Notes: a model not told the origin generated them from the sequence alone. Shown: positions 1 through 8,573, counted from the first letter of the stretch. The stretch is DNA of 64,000 bases from Bradyrhizobium sp. CB82 (GCF_029714405.1 NZ_CP121650.1:2423001-2487000), one strand, 5' to 3'. Translations and numbers: made by a program.

Positions 1-2
1 AG

Positions 3-107
3 GACGTGTATCATGTCGTGGCGACCATAGGACCTTTCGCCTTGTCCTGTATCGCGACCAAAGAGCGCATACCTTACAATCCCGCAGCGCTCCCGATGGG
101 AGCCTAG
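3..107 (+). CDS. 3' end of an open frame entering from outside the window
   Basis: An open frame runs in from the left edge and ends at a TAG at 105-107, giving about 34 residues that end PYNPAALPMGA. No start codon or ribosome site can be judged because the 5' part is missing. I do not recognise the family. It is followed by SRAP-gene debris on the other strand, so it may be the tail of a real gene or part of the same eroded tract. Confidence 0.3.
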   Translation, partial: DVYHVVATIGPFALSCIATKERIPYNPAALPMGA

Positions 108-132
108 GATCTGTTCTACGCGAGGACACGTC

Positions 133-262
133 CTTCGCTTCATCCAGACGTCGCGCGCATCCAGACGTCGCGCTCCTCGTCGGTCGTCAGGATCACCAGC
201 ATGGCCTTCGGCTGGATCGGCTCGACCACGGCATTCGGCGTGGTCGTCAGGAAGCCATAGGC
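133..262 (-). pseudogene. SRAP (YedK/HMCES-like) peptidase gene fragment
   Basis: Read on the minus strand, this stretch encodes LTTTPNAVVEPIQPKAM and then [12 protein letters not shown]. This is the C-terminal part of SOS response-associated peptidases (SRAP), which form a protective crosslink to abasic sites in single-stranded DNA. A 15-bp direct duplication (ATCCAGACGTCGCGC, twice on the plus strand) shifts the frame and brings an early stop. The catalytic N-terminal Cys region is absent. A second relic of the same family lies at 1000-1300, so the locus has been duplicated or rearranged and then decayed. Confidence 0.7.
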
Positions 263-310
263 TAAAGTTGCAATTTTCCCGTTTTCCGACGATGCCTGGC
301 GTACTCGGAC

Positions 311-511
311 CTAGATCGTCCCCTTCTTGATAGCTCGCAAGCTACGGACGTAATACCCTTGTCGCTGAACGGCTGACCTTATCTCGTCGCTGACTTTGGA
401 AACGCTTCTTCTGCTCTTTCGCCACTTATGCCTAGAGCTGAGAGTAGGTATCGCAGAGCCTTTGCTTAAGACGAGCAAGTCGCGCTTATCATTGCGATAG
501 ACATCAAACAT
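311..511 (-). CDS. small basic hypothetical protein, 66 aa
   Basis: A 66-residue Lys/Arg-rich protein beginning [16 protein letters not shown] strong ribosome site (GGGGGGAG) lies about 7-12 bases before the ATG, which supports it as a real gene. It resembles a short hypothetical family common in Bradyrhizobium, as far as I can recall it. There is no membrane segment, signal peptide or recognisable motif. The function is unknown. Confidence 0.5.
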   Translation of the reverse strand: MFDVYRNDKRDLLVLSKGSAIPTLSSRHKWRKSRRSVSKVSDEIRSAVQRQGYYVRSLRAIKKGTI

Positions 512-793
512 CTTTCACTCCCCCCGCAAAATCATAGTGAAGCAATTATCAAATAGTTTTCCGTCTTGACCGATCAGCTTAGTATCTGGGATGTCTCCCC
601 GGCTTGTAAATGTGCAACGCTCGTCACTTTCTTCTTCACCGTGTTCCGGGTCAGGAACGCGCTGAAGCAAGCCCCAGCGCATTAGCATCATCTCCGGCTG
701 AAGTGTTGCGGATTACTGGCGCTGGATAGTTGGGAGGATGCCGGGCATCGGCTGCAAGTTGCCGACGAAGCGCCACGCGGAAGAGCGCGACCG

Positions 794-940
794 CTAATTG
801 AGCTTCCGGCGAAGGTTCTTGACGATCCCTCGAAGGTCTGCGGCGTACTGTTCGATGATCCGGCGAACCTCTTCTCGTCGCGATGGCTTGGGTGGCGACT
901 TGTCCTCTCCCGGGTGATGTGGTTCTTCGCCCAGCTTCAT
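794..940 (-). CDS. small hypothetical protein, 48 aa
   Basis: A 48-residue frame with a charged, Pro-rich start (MKLGEEPHHPGEDKSPPKPS) followed by a predicted helix containing REEVRRIIEQYAADLR and ending NLRRKLN. The amphipathic C-terminal helix and basic end look like a small conserved Bradyrhizobium hypothetical family. The upstream sequence has only a weak purine-rich ribosome site (GGGG). No function can be assigned. Confidence 0.5.
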   Translation of the reverse strand: MKLGEEPHHPGEDKSPPKPSRREEVRRIIEQYAADLRGIVKNLRRKLN

Positions 941-999
941 GCCCCGACAAGTCACCCGACAAAAGTCGAGCACGTTGATCTAAATCAAAGAGCGACGAC

Positions 1000-1300
<301 letters not shown>

Positions 1301-1452
1301 CGCCGATGATCCCCGACACGAAGTGCGGCCTTCCCGCGATGGCTTGCGTCTCAGCGATGCAGAAGGCCAGGCGTACTTCAGGATGCCAGTAACCCGCATC
1401 GGTCCCAGTGCATTCTCCCTATTTTGGTCACCTTTTGATCGCGATGTGAGTA

Positions 1453-1498
1453 GTCAATATTGCCCGCAGCTAAGAGCCAATATTGCTCGCAGCTAAGG
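1453..1498 (+). repeat. 23-bp tandem direct repeat, two copies
   Basis: Units 1453-1475 and 1476-1498 (GYCAATATTGCYCGCAGCTAAGR) differ at only a few positions, and a third partial copy (GCCAAT) follows. The repeat lies directly before the proline-rich protein gene. It could be slippage or a tandem binding site; the sequence alone does not decide. Confidence 0.7.
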
Positions 1499-1531
1499 GC
1501 CAATGATTTCAACAGCGAAGCGGATTGCAGA

Positions 1532-2323
1532 ATGCGATTGAAAAGCGCTGCATTATTTGCCGTTGGGTTGTTGTTTGTCAGTTTTTGGCTGCATGGCGGC
1601 GCTCGATGTCAAACTTCACTGGCCCCGCCGCCCCCGGTGACCGACCAAGGTTCGCCACCAGCGGCTACGTGCCACTGGGGCGGTCTCAATGTGTGCAGCA
1701 ACCCGGCGACAGGCAAAGGTTCGTCGCCTCCGCCGACAATGGCGCCAGAAGTTCCGATGTATCCGCCGCCCGTGATCCTTGCCTCGCCGCCATCGGCGGC
1801 CGCCAAAGGTTCGTCGCCATCGGCCACCAAAAACGTTTTTCCACCAAAGGCGACCGACGAAGTTCCAGCGCGAACGGCGACCGCCAAAAGTTCGCCGCCA
1901 CCGGCCACCAAAAACGTTTCTCCGCCAATGGCGACCGACGACGTTCCAGCGCGAACAGCGACCGCCAAAGGTTCGTCACGATCCGCAGCCGCCAAGAACT
2001 CGCCACCGCCTGCCAATGACAAACACGCGCCGGCACCGGCCATCGACAACATTTTACCCACGCCGGGCATCTACAATATTTTGCCCAACCCGCGCATCGG
2101 CAAGCCGTCTCCGTCACAGGAGCCCGGTCCCGATGGCTTTACCGTAGGTATCGACGACGGCGAGGAGACAGGCCAGCCGCCGCCCATAAGGCCTCGCCCA
2201 AAACAGTCCAAGGTCAGGCAAAAGCCCGATATTGCCGAGGGACCATCGGCGATACAGTCGCTGGGCGATCAAGCAGAAATTGAGAAACTGAAGCCCAATC
2301 TCACGATTTGCCGAGGCTGCTAA
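1532..2323 (+). CDS. secreted proline/alanine-rich repeat protein
   Basis: The likely start is the ATG at 1532, because it places a basic N-terminus and a hydrophobic stretch (LKSAALFAVGLLFVSFWLHG) exactly where a signal peptide should be; an in-frame ATG at 1460 would bury it. The mature part, about 240 residues, is rich in Pro, Ala, Ser and Thr. It contains two near-identical 27-residue units with the motif ATDEVPARTATAK, encoded by an 81-bp DNA repeat. The C-terminus is acidic then basic and ends with ICRGC. No enzymatic domain is visible, so it may be a surface or periplasmic low-complexity protein. Several other frames stay open across the repeats, but the signal peptide favours this one. 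It is convergent with the MOSC gene. Confidence 0.5.
   Translation: MRLKSAALFAVGLLFVSFWLHGGARCQTSLAPPPPVTDQGSPPAATCHWGGLNVCSNPATGKGSSPPPTMAPEVPMYPPPVILASPPSAAAKGSSPSATKNVFPPKATDEVPARTATAKSSPPPATKNVSPPMATDDVPARTATAKGSSRSAAAKNSPPPANDKHAPAPAIDNILPTPGIYNILPNPRIGKPSPSQEPGPDGFTVGIDDGEETGQPPPIRPRPKQSKVRQKPDIAEGPSAIQSLGDQAEIEKLKPNLTICRGC
1824..1985 (+). repeat. 81-bp in-frame tandem repeat, two copies
   Basis: Copies at 1824-1904 and 1905-1985 begin CCACCAAAAACGTTT and share most positions. The length is a multiple of three, so copy-number change would keep the proline-rich protein in frame. Confidence 0.7.
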
Positions 2324-2579
2324 AGGGTAAGGTGCTGCCGCAGAGCACGCCATGTGGGCGCGCCGCCGCCGTTAGCGATGACGGACACCCAGTCCGATGT
2401 CGCGCCGCCGCCTCAGCAGCTTCCACTCGCGACCGAAGATGACCTCCGGCAGGGGGAGGCCGAGCATCGCCGCCATCGCAGCATCATCTCGCGCTCGCAT
2501 TTCTCGCGGGCAGGTGGTCGATGGGTATTGGTTTGGGCTCGTATGGCAAGGATCTATCTCACCAGAAAGGCAACTACGG

Positions 2580-3092
2580 TCATACACTCCGAACGGGGTC
2601 GCCGACCCTGACAAGGCCGCCCTGCAAGATCTTGCAGTACAGCCCACCGCGATTGATCAAGTGTCTGGAGATCGTCTTGCCGGTGATCTTCTCGACATGC
2701 CCACACGGCTCCACAAGCTCGGTCCCTTCCAACATTGTTTCGCCGAGCCAGAAGCGACGGCCCACCAGATGGTTTAGCGGCACGCCCTCGACTGTCACGT
2801 TGCGCCGGTGCTCCTCTGGGCCGAGCTCGATCCCAAGCTCGTGCCTGAGTGCGATCAACGTCTCGAACTCGAACAAGGTGATCTGGTCGCCCTCCTTGCG
2901 CAGGGGCGAATAAAACCCTTCCTTCATCAAGTAGCGATCGCCCTCAATGCCTTTGCCGGCGATCAAAGTGACCTCCGACACGGCGCGCATTGGCAGAAAC
3001 GCGCGCGAAGTTACGTGGATGAAGCGGATCACGCCGGTCCATCCGAGTTTGACAGATGTCTGCGCCCGTCCGTGGGTGGTCTTGTCCAGCAT
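2580..3092 (-). CDS. MOSC domain-containing protein
   Basis: A 170-residue protein with the MOSC fold signature seen in proteins that handle molybdenum cofactor sulfur. It shows GKGIEGDRY near residue 47, an ITLFEFE strand, RRNVTVEGVPLNHLVGRRF, then GTELVEPCGHVEK with the conserved Cys that can carry sulfur. The ATG at 3092 is preceded by AGGGGA at good spacing. The length is normal for stand-alone MOSC proteins. No molybdoenzyme gene is visible nearby, so the partner is unknown. Related proteins sequester sulfur or detoxify N-hydroxylated compounds; which applies here cannot be seen. Confidence 0.85.
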   Translation of the reverse strand: MLDKTTHGRAQTSVKLGWTGVIRFIHVTSRAFLPMRAVSEVTLIAGKGIEGDRYLMKEGFYSPLRKEGDQITLFEFETLIALRHELGIELGPEEHRRNVTVEGVPLNHLVGRRFWLGETMLEGTELVEPCGHVEKITGKTISRHLINRGGLYCKILQGGLVRVGDPVRSV

Positions 3093-3265
3093 CGCACGTC
3101 CCCTGAGAATAGTAGCCTACGCCCGGTCGCCACCAGTGCGGGAGAAAATAGGTAAGTAACTCTTCTGGGTTAGTGGCGAACCCGATCCGGTCGCCTATGT
3201 GCTGCGGGTCAGGGGGCGAACTTATGGTCTCTCTTTGCCGCCTGCCAATCGCCCTAGGCACGCGC

Positions 3266-3295
3266 AAAAAAGACCGCCCGGAAGGCGGTCTTTTT
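3266..3295. terminator. bidirectional rho-independent terminator
   Basis: A 7-bp stem GACCGCC / GGCGGTC with a 5-base loop is flanked by an A-run on the left and TTTTT on the right, so it can act in both directions. It lies upstream of the MOSC gene and separates it from whatever is transcribed to the right. Confidence 0.8.
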
Positions 3296-3476
3296 AGTGC
3301 AATGCGCCGAGCCAAAATAGATCGGGATCAAACGTGCACGGCCCGGCGTGATCACAAGGTAACCATCATCCAACGGAAGCTGCCTCACAAATATAGTTGC
3401 AGTTCTGAAATGAAGAGTGCGCTTTGCTGGTGCGCACGTGACGAGCGGCCTTTGCTTGTCCGGGGCCCAAAAAAGG

Positions 3477-3506
3477 ACGGCTCCAGTTGTGGGACTGGAG
3501 CCGTCA
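3477..3506 (-). terminator. hairpin with T-tract on the minus strand
   Basis: A perfect 12-bp stem (GACGGCTCCAGT / ACTGGAGCCGTC) with a 6-base loop is followed, on the minus strand, by CCTTTTTT. It would stop leftward transcription. The nearest leftward gene is the broken ligase about 430 bp away. No gene is visible in the 3300-3740 interval other than this hairpin. Confidence 0.55.
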
Positions 3507-3744
3507 CCTTCCTAATCAGCGCTTCCGACATTGGGGGGCTTGCGGCTCGGAAGAGCGCCTTCATTCTGCGCTGCGCTTTTCTATCTCGTCAACGCTCGGC
3601 CTCAAGGCAAAAAGTCAGACGATTGCGCTGTCATCGTTGGCCGTCAAACACCGGGCTATTACTTGTCGTGTCAATCTGCGAGACTTTAACTCAGACAGCA
3701 CAAACAACGGGCTCGTGAAAACAATGCCCGAAGGGAGGTTCGCA

Positions 3745-3909
3745 GTGGAGAAGGTGCGACGCTTACGCGCGATGGGCTCGCTGTGTCGTCAACAGGCCGC
3801 GTATAACAGCATGAATAAGTGGAGGCTCCTCGCCGAAGCAGAATACTGGGAGCACCTCGCTCACCTTGAGCTGTCGTCCTACTTCCAAGAATGTAATTCG
3901 GTTAGATAA
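3745..3909 (+). CDS. small hypothetical protein, 54 aa
   Basis: I chose the GTG at 3745 because GGGAGG lies six bases before it; an in-frame ATG at 3724 has no such site and would include that ribosome site in the coding part. The product is helical and charged, with RRLRAMGSLCRQQAAY, NKWRLLAEAEYWEHLAHLEL and a C-terminal FQECNSVR. It looks like a short conserved Bradyrhizobium family of unknown role. It converges with the ligase pseudogene. Confidence 0.6.
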   Translation: MEKVRRLRAMGSLCRQQAAYNSMNKWRLLAEAEYWEHLAHLELSSYFQECNSVR

Positions 3910-3937
3910 AGCGAGACAGTGCGGCCTGCCTCGGGGT

Positions 3938-4524
3938 TTACAGCTCCCGCTCCATCGCCGGATGCTGCCGCTTCTTGACCCTGACCCAGTGCTTCTGCCG
4001 GCCGCCGGGGTACGGTCGATCGCGATGTTTCGAGATAAAGCCCTCAAGCCCCATGCGGCACGCAGCGCGGAAGAGATCGGGACCGATCTCTCCCCGCTCG
4101 AACGGCGCCACCGCGATGCCATCCGGGCGCCGCGCTAGAAGCCCCTCTAACCTGATCTTGCGCAGGTGCAAGGGCAGAGAGCGCAGATCGTCGCCGCCCA
4201 TCGCGAGAATGTCTAAGGCGTAGAGCTGCACCTCGTGATCGTGCTTGCGCGAGTGCAGCGCGTCAAAATCGGAGACGCCATCGACGACGCCGAGCACGAC
4301 CGCTTCGCCGTCGAGCACGAAGTGCTTCTGGCGGACCTTACGCGCGGCCTCGACGATCCAGGGATAGCGGCTGGTCCAATTGCAGTCACCGCGCGTGATC
4401 AGGCGCACGCGGTCGCCATCGCGCTCCAGGCAGAGGCGATACCCATCGTATTTTACTTCGTGAAGCCGGGTCCGCTCGGGACCGCCGCGCCTTTGCTAGG
4501 CATGCAAAACTCGAATGAAAACAT
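3938..4524 (-). pseudogene. ATP-dependent DNA ligase (LigD-type) with frameshift
   Basis: Two minus-strand frames together encode an ATP-dependent DNA ligase adenylation domain. The first part begins at an ATG at 4522-4524 and reads to PSGPGFT. A missing base near 4455-4463 throws it into a stop (TAA), and the other frame continues with KYDGYRLCLERDGDRVR, which carries the adenylated Lys of motif I (KxDG). Later parts are intact: FVLDGEAVVLGV (motif III), GLEGFISKHRDRPY (motif IV) and HWVRVK (motif V). The C-terminus ends HPAMEREL. The reading break falls just before the catalytic Lys, so no active enzyme can be made without frameshifting. This family joins breaks with Ku in bacterial end joining. 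Confidence 0.8.
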
Positions 4525-4699
4525 CGGAAAACTAGGCGCGCACGATAGAGATTGCCCTAGTTCCGTCTTTGGAAAATCCAGCAACCTTTCAGCATCGAGC
4601 CGAATTGTCATTTGTCGCCGTGCGGTTCGTGGCAACTATCGGTGATGAGATCGCAAAGTTGCGCTCCCGCCCGAAGCACAGAAGGGAAAGGAGAGCGCC

Positions 4700-4891
4700 A
4701 TGAGACGACGCTCGCAGCCCCATTCATTCGACGAGAAGTTGAGCGCCGAGAAAGCGCGTCTCGAAGCAGTATTTGAAAATGTAGAACCCGGACCCCAGCG
4801 CGATCTGCTGGAACGCAAACTCCGTCAGATCGAAACTGCCTCCAACATAAATGAATGGCTGACATCACCGGGCTTGCAGCCACCCAAGTAG
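4700..4891 (+). CDS. small hypothetical protein, 63 aa
   Basis: A 63-residue protein starting MRRRSQPHSFDEKLSAEKAR, with a predicted amphipathic helix (LEAVFENVEPGPQRDLLERK) and the ending NEWLTSPGLQPPK. GGAAAGGAGAG before the ATG is a strong ribosome site. The helix-rich, charged make-up and size match a common short Bradyrhizobium family. It has no signal peptide or membrane segment, and its function is unknown. Confidence 0.65.
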   Translation: MRRRSQPHSFDEKLSAEKARLEAVFENVEPGPQRDLLERKLRQIETASNINEWLTSPGLQPPK

Positions 4892-4960
4892 ATGCTGGTT
4901 GCGTTTTGGGGGGAACGCAGCGAGCATCGTTGCTCAGCTTGCAGCTCGCTGCGACCGCAC

Positions 4961-5326
4961 TCACGGCGCCGGAATGCCGCGGTAATAGTCGTCGACCGAC
5001 CTGGCCACCGAAGGGTCCGACCAATTCCAGCTACTCTCATTCCTGTATTTTGGCGCACCGCTTAGCTGCTTATCGGTCATGCCGGTGACGTAGCCGCCGA
5101 GGTTGGTGTCGTACTTGAGTGATTGCCATGGCAGCGGGTAATGGTCGTCGCCAATGCCAAGGAAACCGCCGAAGCCTAGCACCGCGTAAGCGACCTTGCC
5201 GCTGACCTTGTCGATCATGACCCGTTCGACCGAACCAATGCGCTCCTTGTCAGCGCCATAGACGGCCGTACCTTCGACCTTGTCGCTGCCGATCAAACTT
5301 CCTGTTTCGCGCTTTTCATAAGCCAT
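4961..5326 (-). CDS. PRC-barrel domain protein
   Basis: A 121-residue protein with the PRC-barrel pattern: LIGSDKVEGTAVYG, then ERIGSVERVMIDKVSGKVAYAVLGFGGFLGIGDDHYPLPW. This small beta-barrel fold is shared by photosynthetic reaction-centre H subunits and the RNA-processing protein RimM; stand-alone versions are common in rhizobia and often linked to stress. AAAGGAGG lies seven bases before the ATG, so the start is secure. The C-terminal tail (about residues 90-121) is polar and likely disordered. It is a single-gene unit next to the IS256 element. The role is inferred only from the fold. Confidence 0.85.
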   Translation of the reverse strand: MAYEKRETGSLIGSDKVEGTAVYGADKERIGSVERVMIDKVSGKVAYAVLGFGGFLGIGDDHYPLPWQSLKYDTNLGGYVTGMTDKQLSGAPKYRNESSWNWSDPSVARSVDDYYRGIPAP

Positions 5327-5596
5327 GCGAAGTCCTCCTTTGATGGGAAGGTCAACCCCTGGCTCATTCGCTCGTTCCTCAGTATGCCGCCATCAGTTCG
5401 GCACGTCGTTAAACTGCCCTCGTCATAACCGGCTTCCGCGATAGTGCGCCAAGCCCCAGATCCGCGACTATTCAACATCGTTCGGGCATCGGTCCACATT
5501 CGTGCGTGGAGGCATCGCTACGATTTGCATTGAGGGGCTTTCTCAGATCGATCAGCATCTCCGTCCGTTTGACTAAAAGGAACATGTTGCGCGAAC

Positions 5597-7025
5597 GGGG
5601 ATGTCCCGATCGCTGTTGAACTACGTCGGGCCGACGTTGCCGGAATGAATGTTACGCGGCCCTCGTGACGTGGGCAACGGGGTTGATCGTCATGCGATTG
5701 TGGCGAGCTTGAAGGGCCGCACGCAAAACCGACAATTGCTTATGCGCCTTCAATCGTCGGAAGCCCTTGTTGGCCTCGATCATGCCGGCCGCGACCCATC
5801 GCAAGGCCATGCCGGCATCCCGCCAGCGTTTGACGTTGCGCGTGACGCGGCGAATGGTGCCCATCATGTTCTCGGCGATGTTGGTACAAGCGAGCGATCG
5901 ACGAAGCTCCTTCGGCAGCTTCAACCGGACGACAGTCAGGATTTCGTCGAGGCCTTCGAGGATGCTGGCCGCTACGCCGGGCCATTGCTGGTCGAGTCGA
6001 CGCGCGAGATTGCGGATCAATTTTTCAGCCTTGTCGGCGTCATCGAGCTCCCAGGCCTGGCGCAGCACCCGACGGGTGGCCGCATGATGCTCTTTCGGCA
6101 GGCGTTCCATGATGTTGCGCGCCTTGTGGATCTGGCAGCGCTGGATCGCAGCGGCCGAACCGAAGGTGCGGCGGATCGCCTTCGACAACGCCTTCGCGCC
6201 GTCGGCGATGAACAGTCTTGGCACCGTCGGGTCGAGCCCGCGCGAGACCAGGTTGTCCAGCAGGGCCTGAACCGTTGCGGCGTTCTCGGTCGCCCCTTCC
6301 ACCAGCGCCAGCGGATGCTTGTTGCCTTCGCCGTCAACCCCGATCGCGGCCACCAGCACGAGATCGTCGCCGAGATGCAGCCCGTCGATTTGGACCACCA
6401 GAAGGTCGAGCGCGGACAGATCGGCAGCCATGAAGTCGGCCAGCCGCGCCGCCGACAGCGCTACGAACCTCCGCGAGGCCGCCGACTTCGAAACCCCCGA
6501 TCCGGGCGGTGCCGGCACGTCACCCTCGGGCAGCCGGACAGCGCGGCCGAACCGGCGCGTCGACACATTGATCAGCATCAGGTTCATCGCCCAGCGACCG
6601 AGCCAGTCCTCCTCCGCCGCCGTTTCCCAGCTCGGGATCGTGACCTCGCGGCCGTCCACGCCCCGGACCCGCGGGCGCTCGACCTCGATCTTGCCGCCGT
6701 GGAAGCCGATCCGTCCCCGCGTTCGGCCCCAACGGTGCGCCCGCCGCGCCGCGTCGCGACCGTGGCGCGGCCCGCAGGCCGCCGTGACATCCGCCTCCAT
6801 CATCGTGCCGAGCGCCTCGATCCCTGCCGCAAGGCAGAACCGATCGAAGCTCGCCCGCACTTCTGCAAACGCTTCGTCCACAGCCCCGGTCGCCGGCCAA
6901 CCAGCCGGTGTGATATCTCTCGTCATGGCGTTGCTCTCCTTTGTGGAATCAGCACCCCGAGCCTACCGGCTCAAGGTGGGCAACGCCGACCTCTTCAGAA
7001 ATTCAACAGAACCCGGGACATCCCC
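5597..7025 (-). mobile_element. complete IS256-family insertion sequence, 1429 bp
   Basis: The ends are imperfect inverted repeats. The left end begins GGGGATGTCCCG, then four unlike bases, then CTGTTGAA; the right end read inward gives GGGGATGTCCCG, four bases, CTGTTGAA (20 of 24 matches). Both sides carry the same 8 bp, GCGCGAAC, at 5589-5596 and 7026-7033, as expected for the 8-9 bp target duplication of this family. One transposase gene fills the element on the minus strand. Clean ends and an exact duplication suggest a recent insertion. It landed directly upstream of a Crp/Fnr gene. Confidence 0.95.
5652..6926 (-). CDS. IS256 family transposase
   Basis: A 424-residue Mutator-type transposase. 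The RNase H-like core carries the acidic residues of the DDE triad: LDLLVVQIDGLHLGDD, LFIADGAKALSKAIRR and, after the RCQIHKARN motif, the region CTNIAENMMGTIRRVTRNVKRW with the final Glu. The N-terminal part (residues 1-110) includes the GRTRGRIGFHGGKIEVERPR segment typical of these enzymes. Length and motifs are complete and there is no frameshift, so the element may be active. The gene starts 99 bases inside the right end. A long plus-strand frame over the same bases is a shadow. Confidence 0.95.
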   Translation of the reverse strand: MTRDITPAGWPATGAVDEAFAEVRASFDRFCLAAGIEALGTMMEADVTAACGPRHGRDAARRAHRWGRTRGRIGFHGGKIEVERPRVRGVDGREVTIPSWETAAEEDWLGRWAMNLMLINVSTRRFGRAVRLPEGDVPAPPGSGVSKSAASRRFVALSAARLADFMAADLSALDLLVVQIDGLHLGDDLVLVAAIGVDGEGNKHPLALVEGATENAATVQALLDNLVSRGLDPTVPRLFIADGAKALSKAIRRTFGSAAAIQRCQIHKARNIMERLPKEHHAATRRVLRQAWELDDADKAEKLIRNLARRLDQQWPGVAASILEGLDEILTVVRLKLPKELRRSLACTNIAENMMGTIRRVTRNVKRWRDAGMALRWVAAGMIEANKGFRRLKAHKQLSVLRAALQARHNRMTINPVAHVTRAA

Positions 7026-7083
7026 GCGCGAACGGGTGTTCAGGGTTCGGTGTTATGTGTGTTTCGGCGAGGTGGCATCGACC

Positions 7084-7794
7084 ATGGCCCTCCCAACCAG
7101 CTCTGGGAATAGGCTTTTGGCGGCATTGCCTCCTGCGGACTTCGACTTGCTCGCGCCGCACCTTCAAAAAATGTCCTTCGGGTTCGATGCCGTATTGGTG
7201 CGGACCGGAGATGAATTCAAACAGGTCTATTTTCCCATGAGCGGAGCCATTGCCTTTCTAGTTGAAATGCTGGATGGACACATTGTGGCTTCCACGCTCA
7301 TGGGGTCCGAAGGAGCAGTCGGCGTACTCTCGGTTCTAAGTCCCTCACAGTCGCCTGTGACTGCAAGGGCTTATGCCGCTGGAAGTGCATTTCAGATACC
7401 CGTTTCACAATTGCAGTTGGCGTTTGACCGAAGCGCCGCGGTCAAGCGCATTCTGCGACTTCATCTCCGCACACAACTCCTCCAACTTCAAAATGTGGCG
7501 GCTTGCAACGCAGTGCATCCCGTCGAATGCCGAATGGCGCGATGGCTGCTCGAACTGCACGATCGCGTCGGGGGTGAGACAATTCAACTAACGCAGGACG
7601 CGCTTGCGCAGTTACTCGGAGTGAGACGGACGACGGTGACGCTGACGATGAGCAGGCTTCGTGCAGCCGGCGCTATCAAGGCGGACCGTCGCGGTATGCT
7701 GGAGATCAAGCGAACAGGACTGGAGAGCGTTGCCTGCGAATGCTACACCGTAATGCGACGCAGGATAGATCGCATGTATGGTGAGGAGCTTTAG
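7084..7794 (+). CDS. Crp/Fnr family transcriptional regulator
   Basis: A 236-residue regulator. An N-terminal cyclic-nucleotide-binding-like barrel runs from about residue 10 to 125 (LAALPPADFDLLAPHLQKM to GSAFQIPVSQL). A dimerisation helix follows, and then a winged helix with QDALAQLLGVRRTTVTLTMS near residue 178. No Cys cluster for an iron-sulfur centre is seen in the N-terminus, so it is unlike Fnr itself; the ligand is unknown. I chose ATG 7084 because AGGTGG lies eight bases upstream. The IS256 element ends 58 bases before this start and has probably displaced the native promoter. If the element is removed, the frame extends 21 codons upstream to an ATG at 5584. Confidence 0.85.
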   Translation: MALPTSSGNRLLAALPPADFDLLAPHLQKMSFGFDAVLVRTGDEFKQVYFPMSGAIAFLVEMLDGHIVASTLMGSEGAVGVLSVLSPSQSPVTARAYAAGSAFQIPVSQLQLAFDRSAAVKRILRLHLRTQLLQLQNVAACNAVHPVECRMARWLLELHDRVGGETIQLTQDALAQLLGVRRTTVTLTMSRLRAAGAIKADRRGMLEIKRTGLESVACECYTVMRRRIDRMYGEEL

Positions 7795-7821
7795 ACAAAG
7801 CCGCTCTTGGTGAGCGGACCG

Positions 7822-8031
7822 TCACGGGTGCTCGGTGTTCAAACGCGAGATGCCCTTCAGGTTTCCCCCATCGATAAGGTCACGCTCTACGTGTTTGGCT
7901 TGTTCTCTCGTCAGGTTGGCGGCCAAATCAGTCCCAATCAGTGCTGGGCCTTTCCGTTCCCGATCGTAAACCATCCACCCTTTGCCCCCTTCCCGAACTA
8001 AGAACCGAGTTTGAGACTTCCCGTTGTTCAT
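7822..8031 (-). CDS. small hypothetical protein, 69 aa
   Basis: The start is the ATG at 8031 (MNNGKSQTRFLVREGGKGW), preceded by CGGGAG at about ten bases. A longer in-frame start upstream has no support. The protein contains WMVYDRERKGPALIG and a helical tail LTREQAKHVERDLIDGG. This is a familiar short Bradyrhizobium hypothetical family with no assigned role. It converges with the Crp gene. Confidence 0.6.
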   Translation of the reverse strand: MNNGKSQTRFLVREGGKGWMVYDRERKGPALIGTDLAANLTREQAKHVERDLIDGGNLKGISRLNTEHP

Positions 8032-8183
8032 TTTTATGGCTCCCGACAGCGCCCCAATTCTTCGGCAACGCTGCCAGTCTGCGCGGTGGACCGCCATATC
8101 ACATACTAATTTTCACCGGGAAAAACATGCAAGTTGCGAAAGCATCGAGCAACTGGGTAAGCTGCACGGGTAGCCGAGTAACC

Positions 8184-8573
8184 TCAAGCTGCTGAGGTTA
8201 TTAGGCCCGGGGCTCGCGCACACAGCTCGGCGACGTTAGCTGTGACTTTCTCAATCTCATATGGTTTCTCCCATCGCTGCACGTGCCGGAAGCGGTGAGG
8301 AATGCTCTCTTCGCCATAGCCGGTCGTAAAGATGAACGGCTTTCCCATGCGCATGCATTCGTCCGCTATGGGATAGGCGGAATGTCCACGCAGATTGATG
8401 TCGATTACGGCTACATCAAAGCCGTCGAGTTCGACAGACATCGCGTCGGAGAACTCGGTAATCGGTCCGATCACATGGACGCCGAGCAGTCGAAGAGCCT
8501 TTGCTAGATCATCTCCAAGGAGGTACTCGTCCTCAATGATCAGAACGCGGCAGGGCTCGCTGTGGTGGGTCAT
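8184..8573 (-). CDS. single-domain response regulator (receiver protein)
   Basis: About 129 residues forming one receiver domain. The acidic pair is in VLIIEDEYLLGDDL, the phospho-acceptor Asp is in FDVAVIDINLRG, the switch Thr is in PFIFTTGYG, and the conserved Lys is in WEKPYE. There is no DNA-binding output domain, so it acts by protein contact or as a phosphate sink. I prefer the ATG at 8573 (AGAGGTGG about seven bases upstream), but a GTG at 8582 with GGGAG upstream is possible. No histidine kinase is adjacent. Similar stand-alone receivers in rhizobia work with HWE/HisKA2 kinases in stress signalling; whether this one does is inference. Confidence 0.85.
   Translation of the reverse strand: MTHHSEPCRVLIIEDEYLLGDDLAKALRLLGVHVIGPITEFSDAMSVELDGFDVAVIDINLRGHSAYPIADECMRMGKPFIFTTGYGEESIPHRFRHVQRWEKPYEIEKVTANVAELCARAPGLITSAA

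Noticed and set aside
2354..2647. Two overlapping short frames between the proline-rich gene and MOSC
   Set aside because: One minus frame (ending in an Arg-rich tail) looks slightly protein-like, but I could not match it to a family and it lacks a ribosome site.
5649..7112. A 487-codon plus-strand frame over the IS256 transposase
   Set aside because: Shadow of the transposase, which has DDE motifs and lies inside delimited IS ends.
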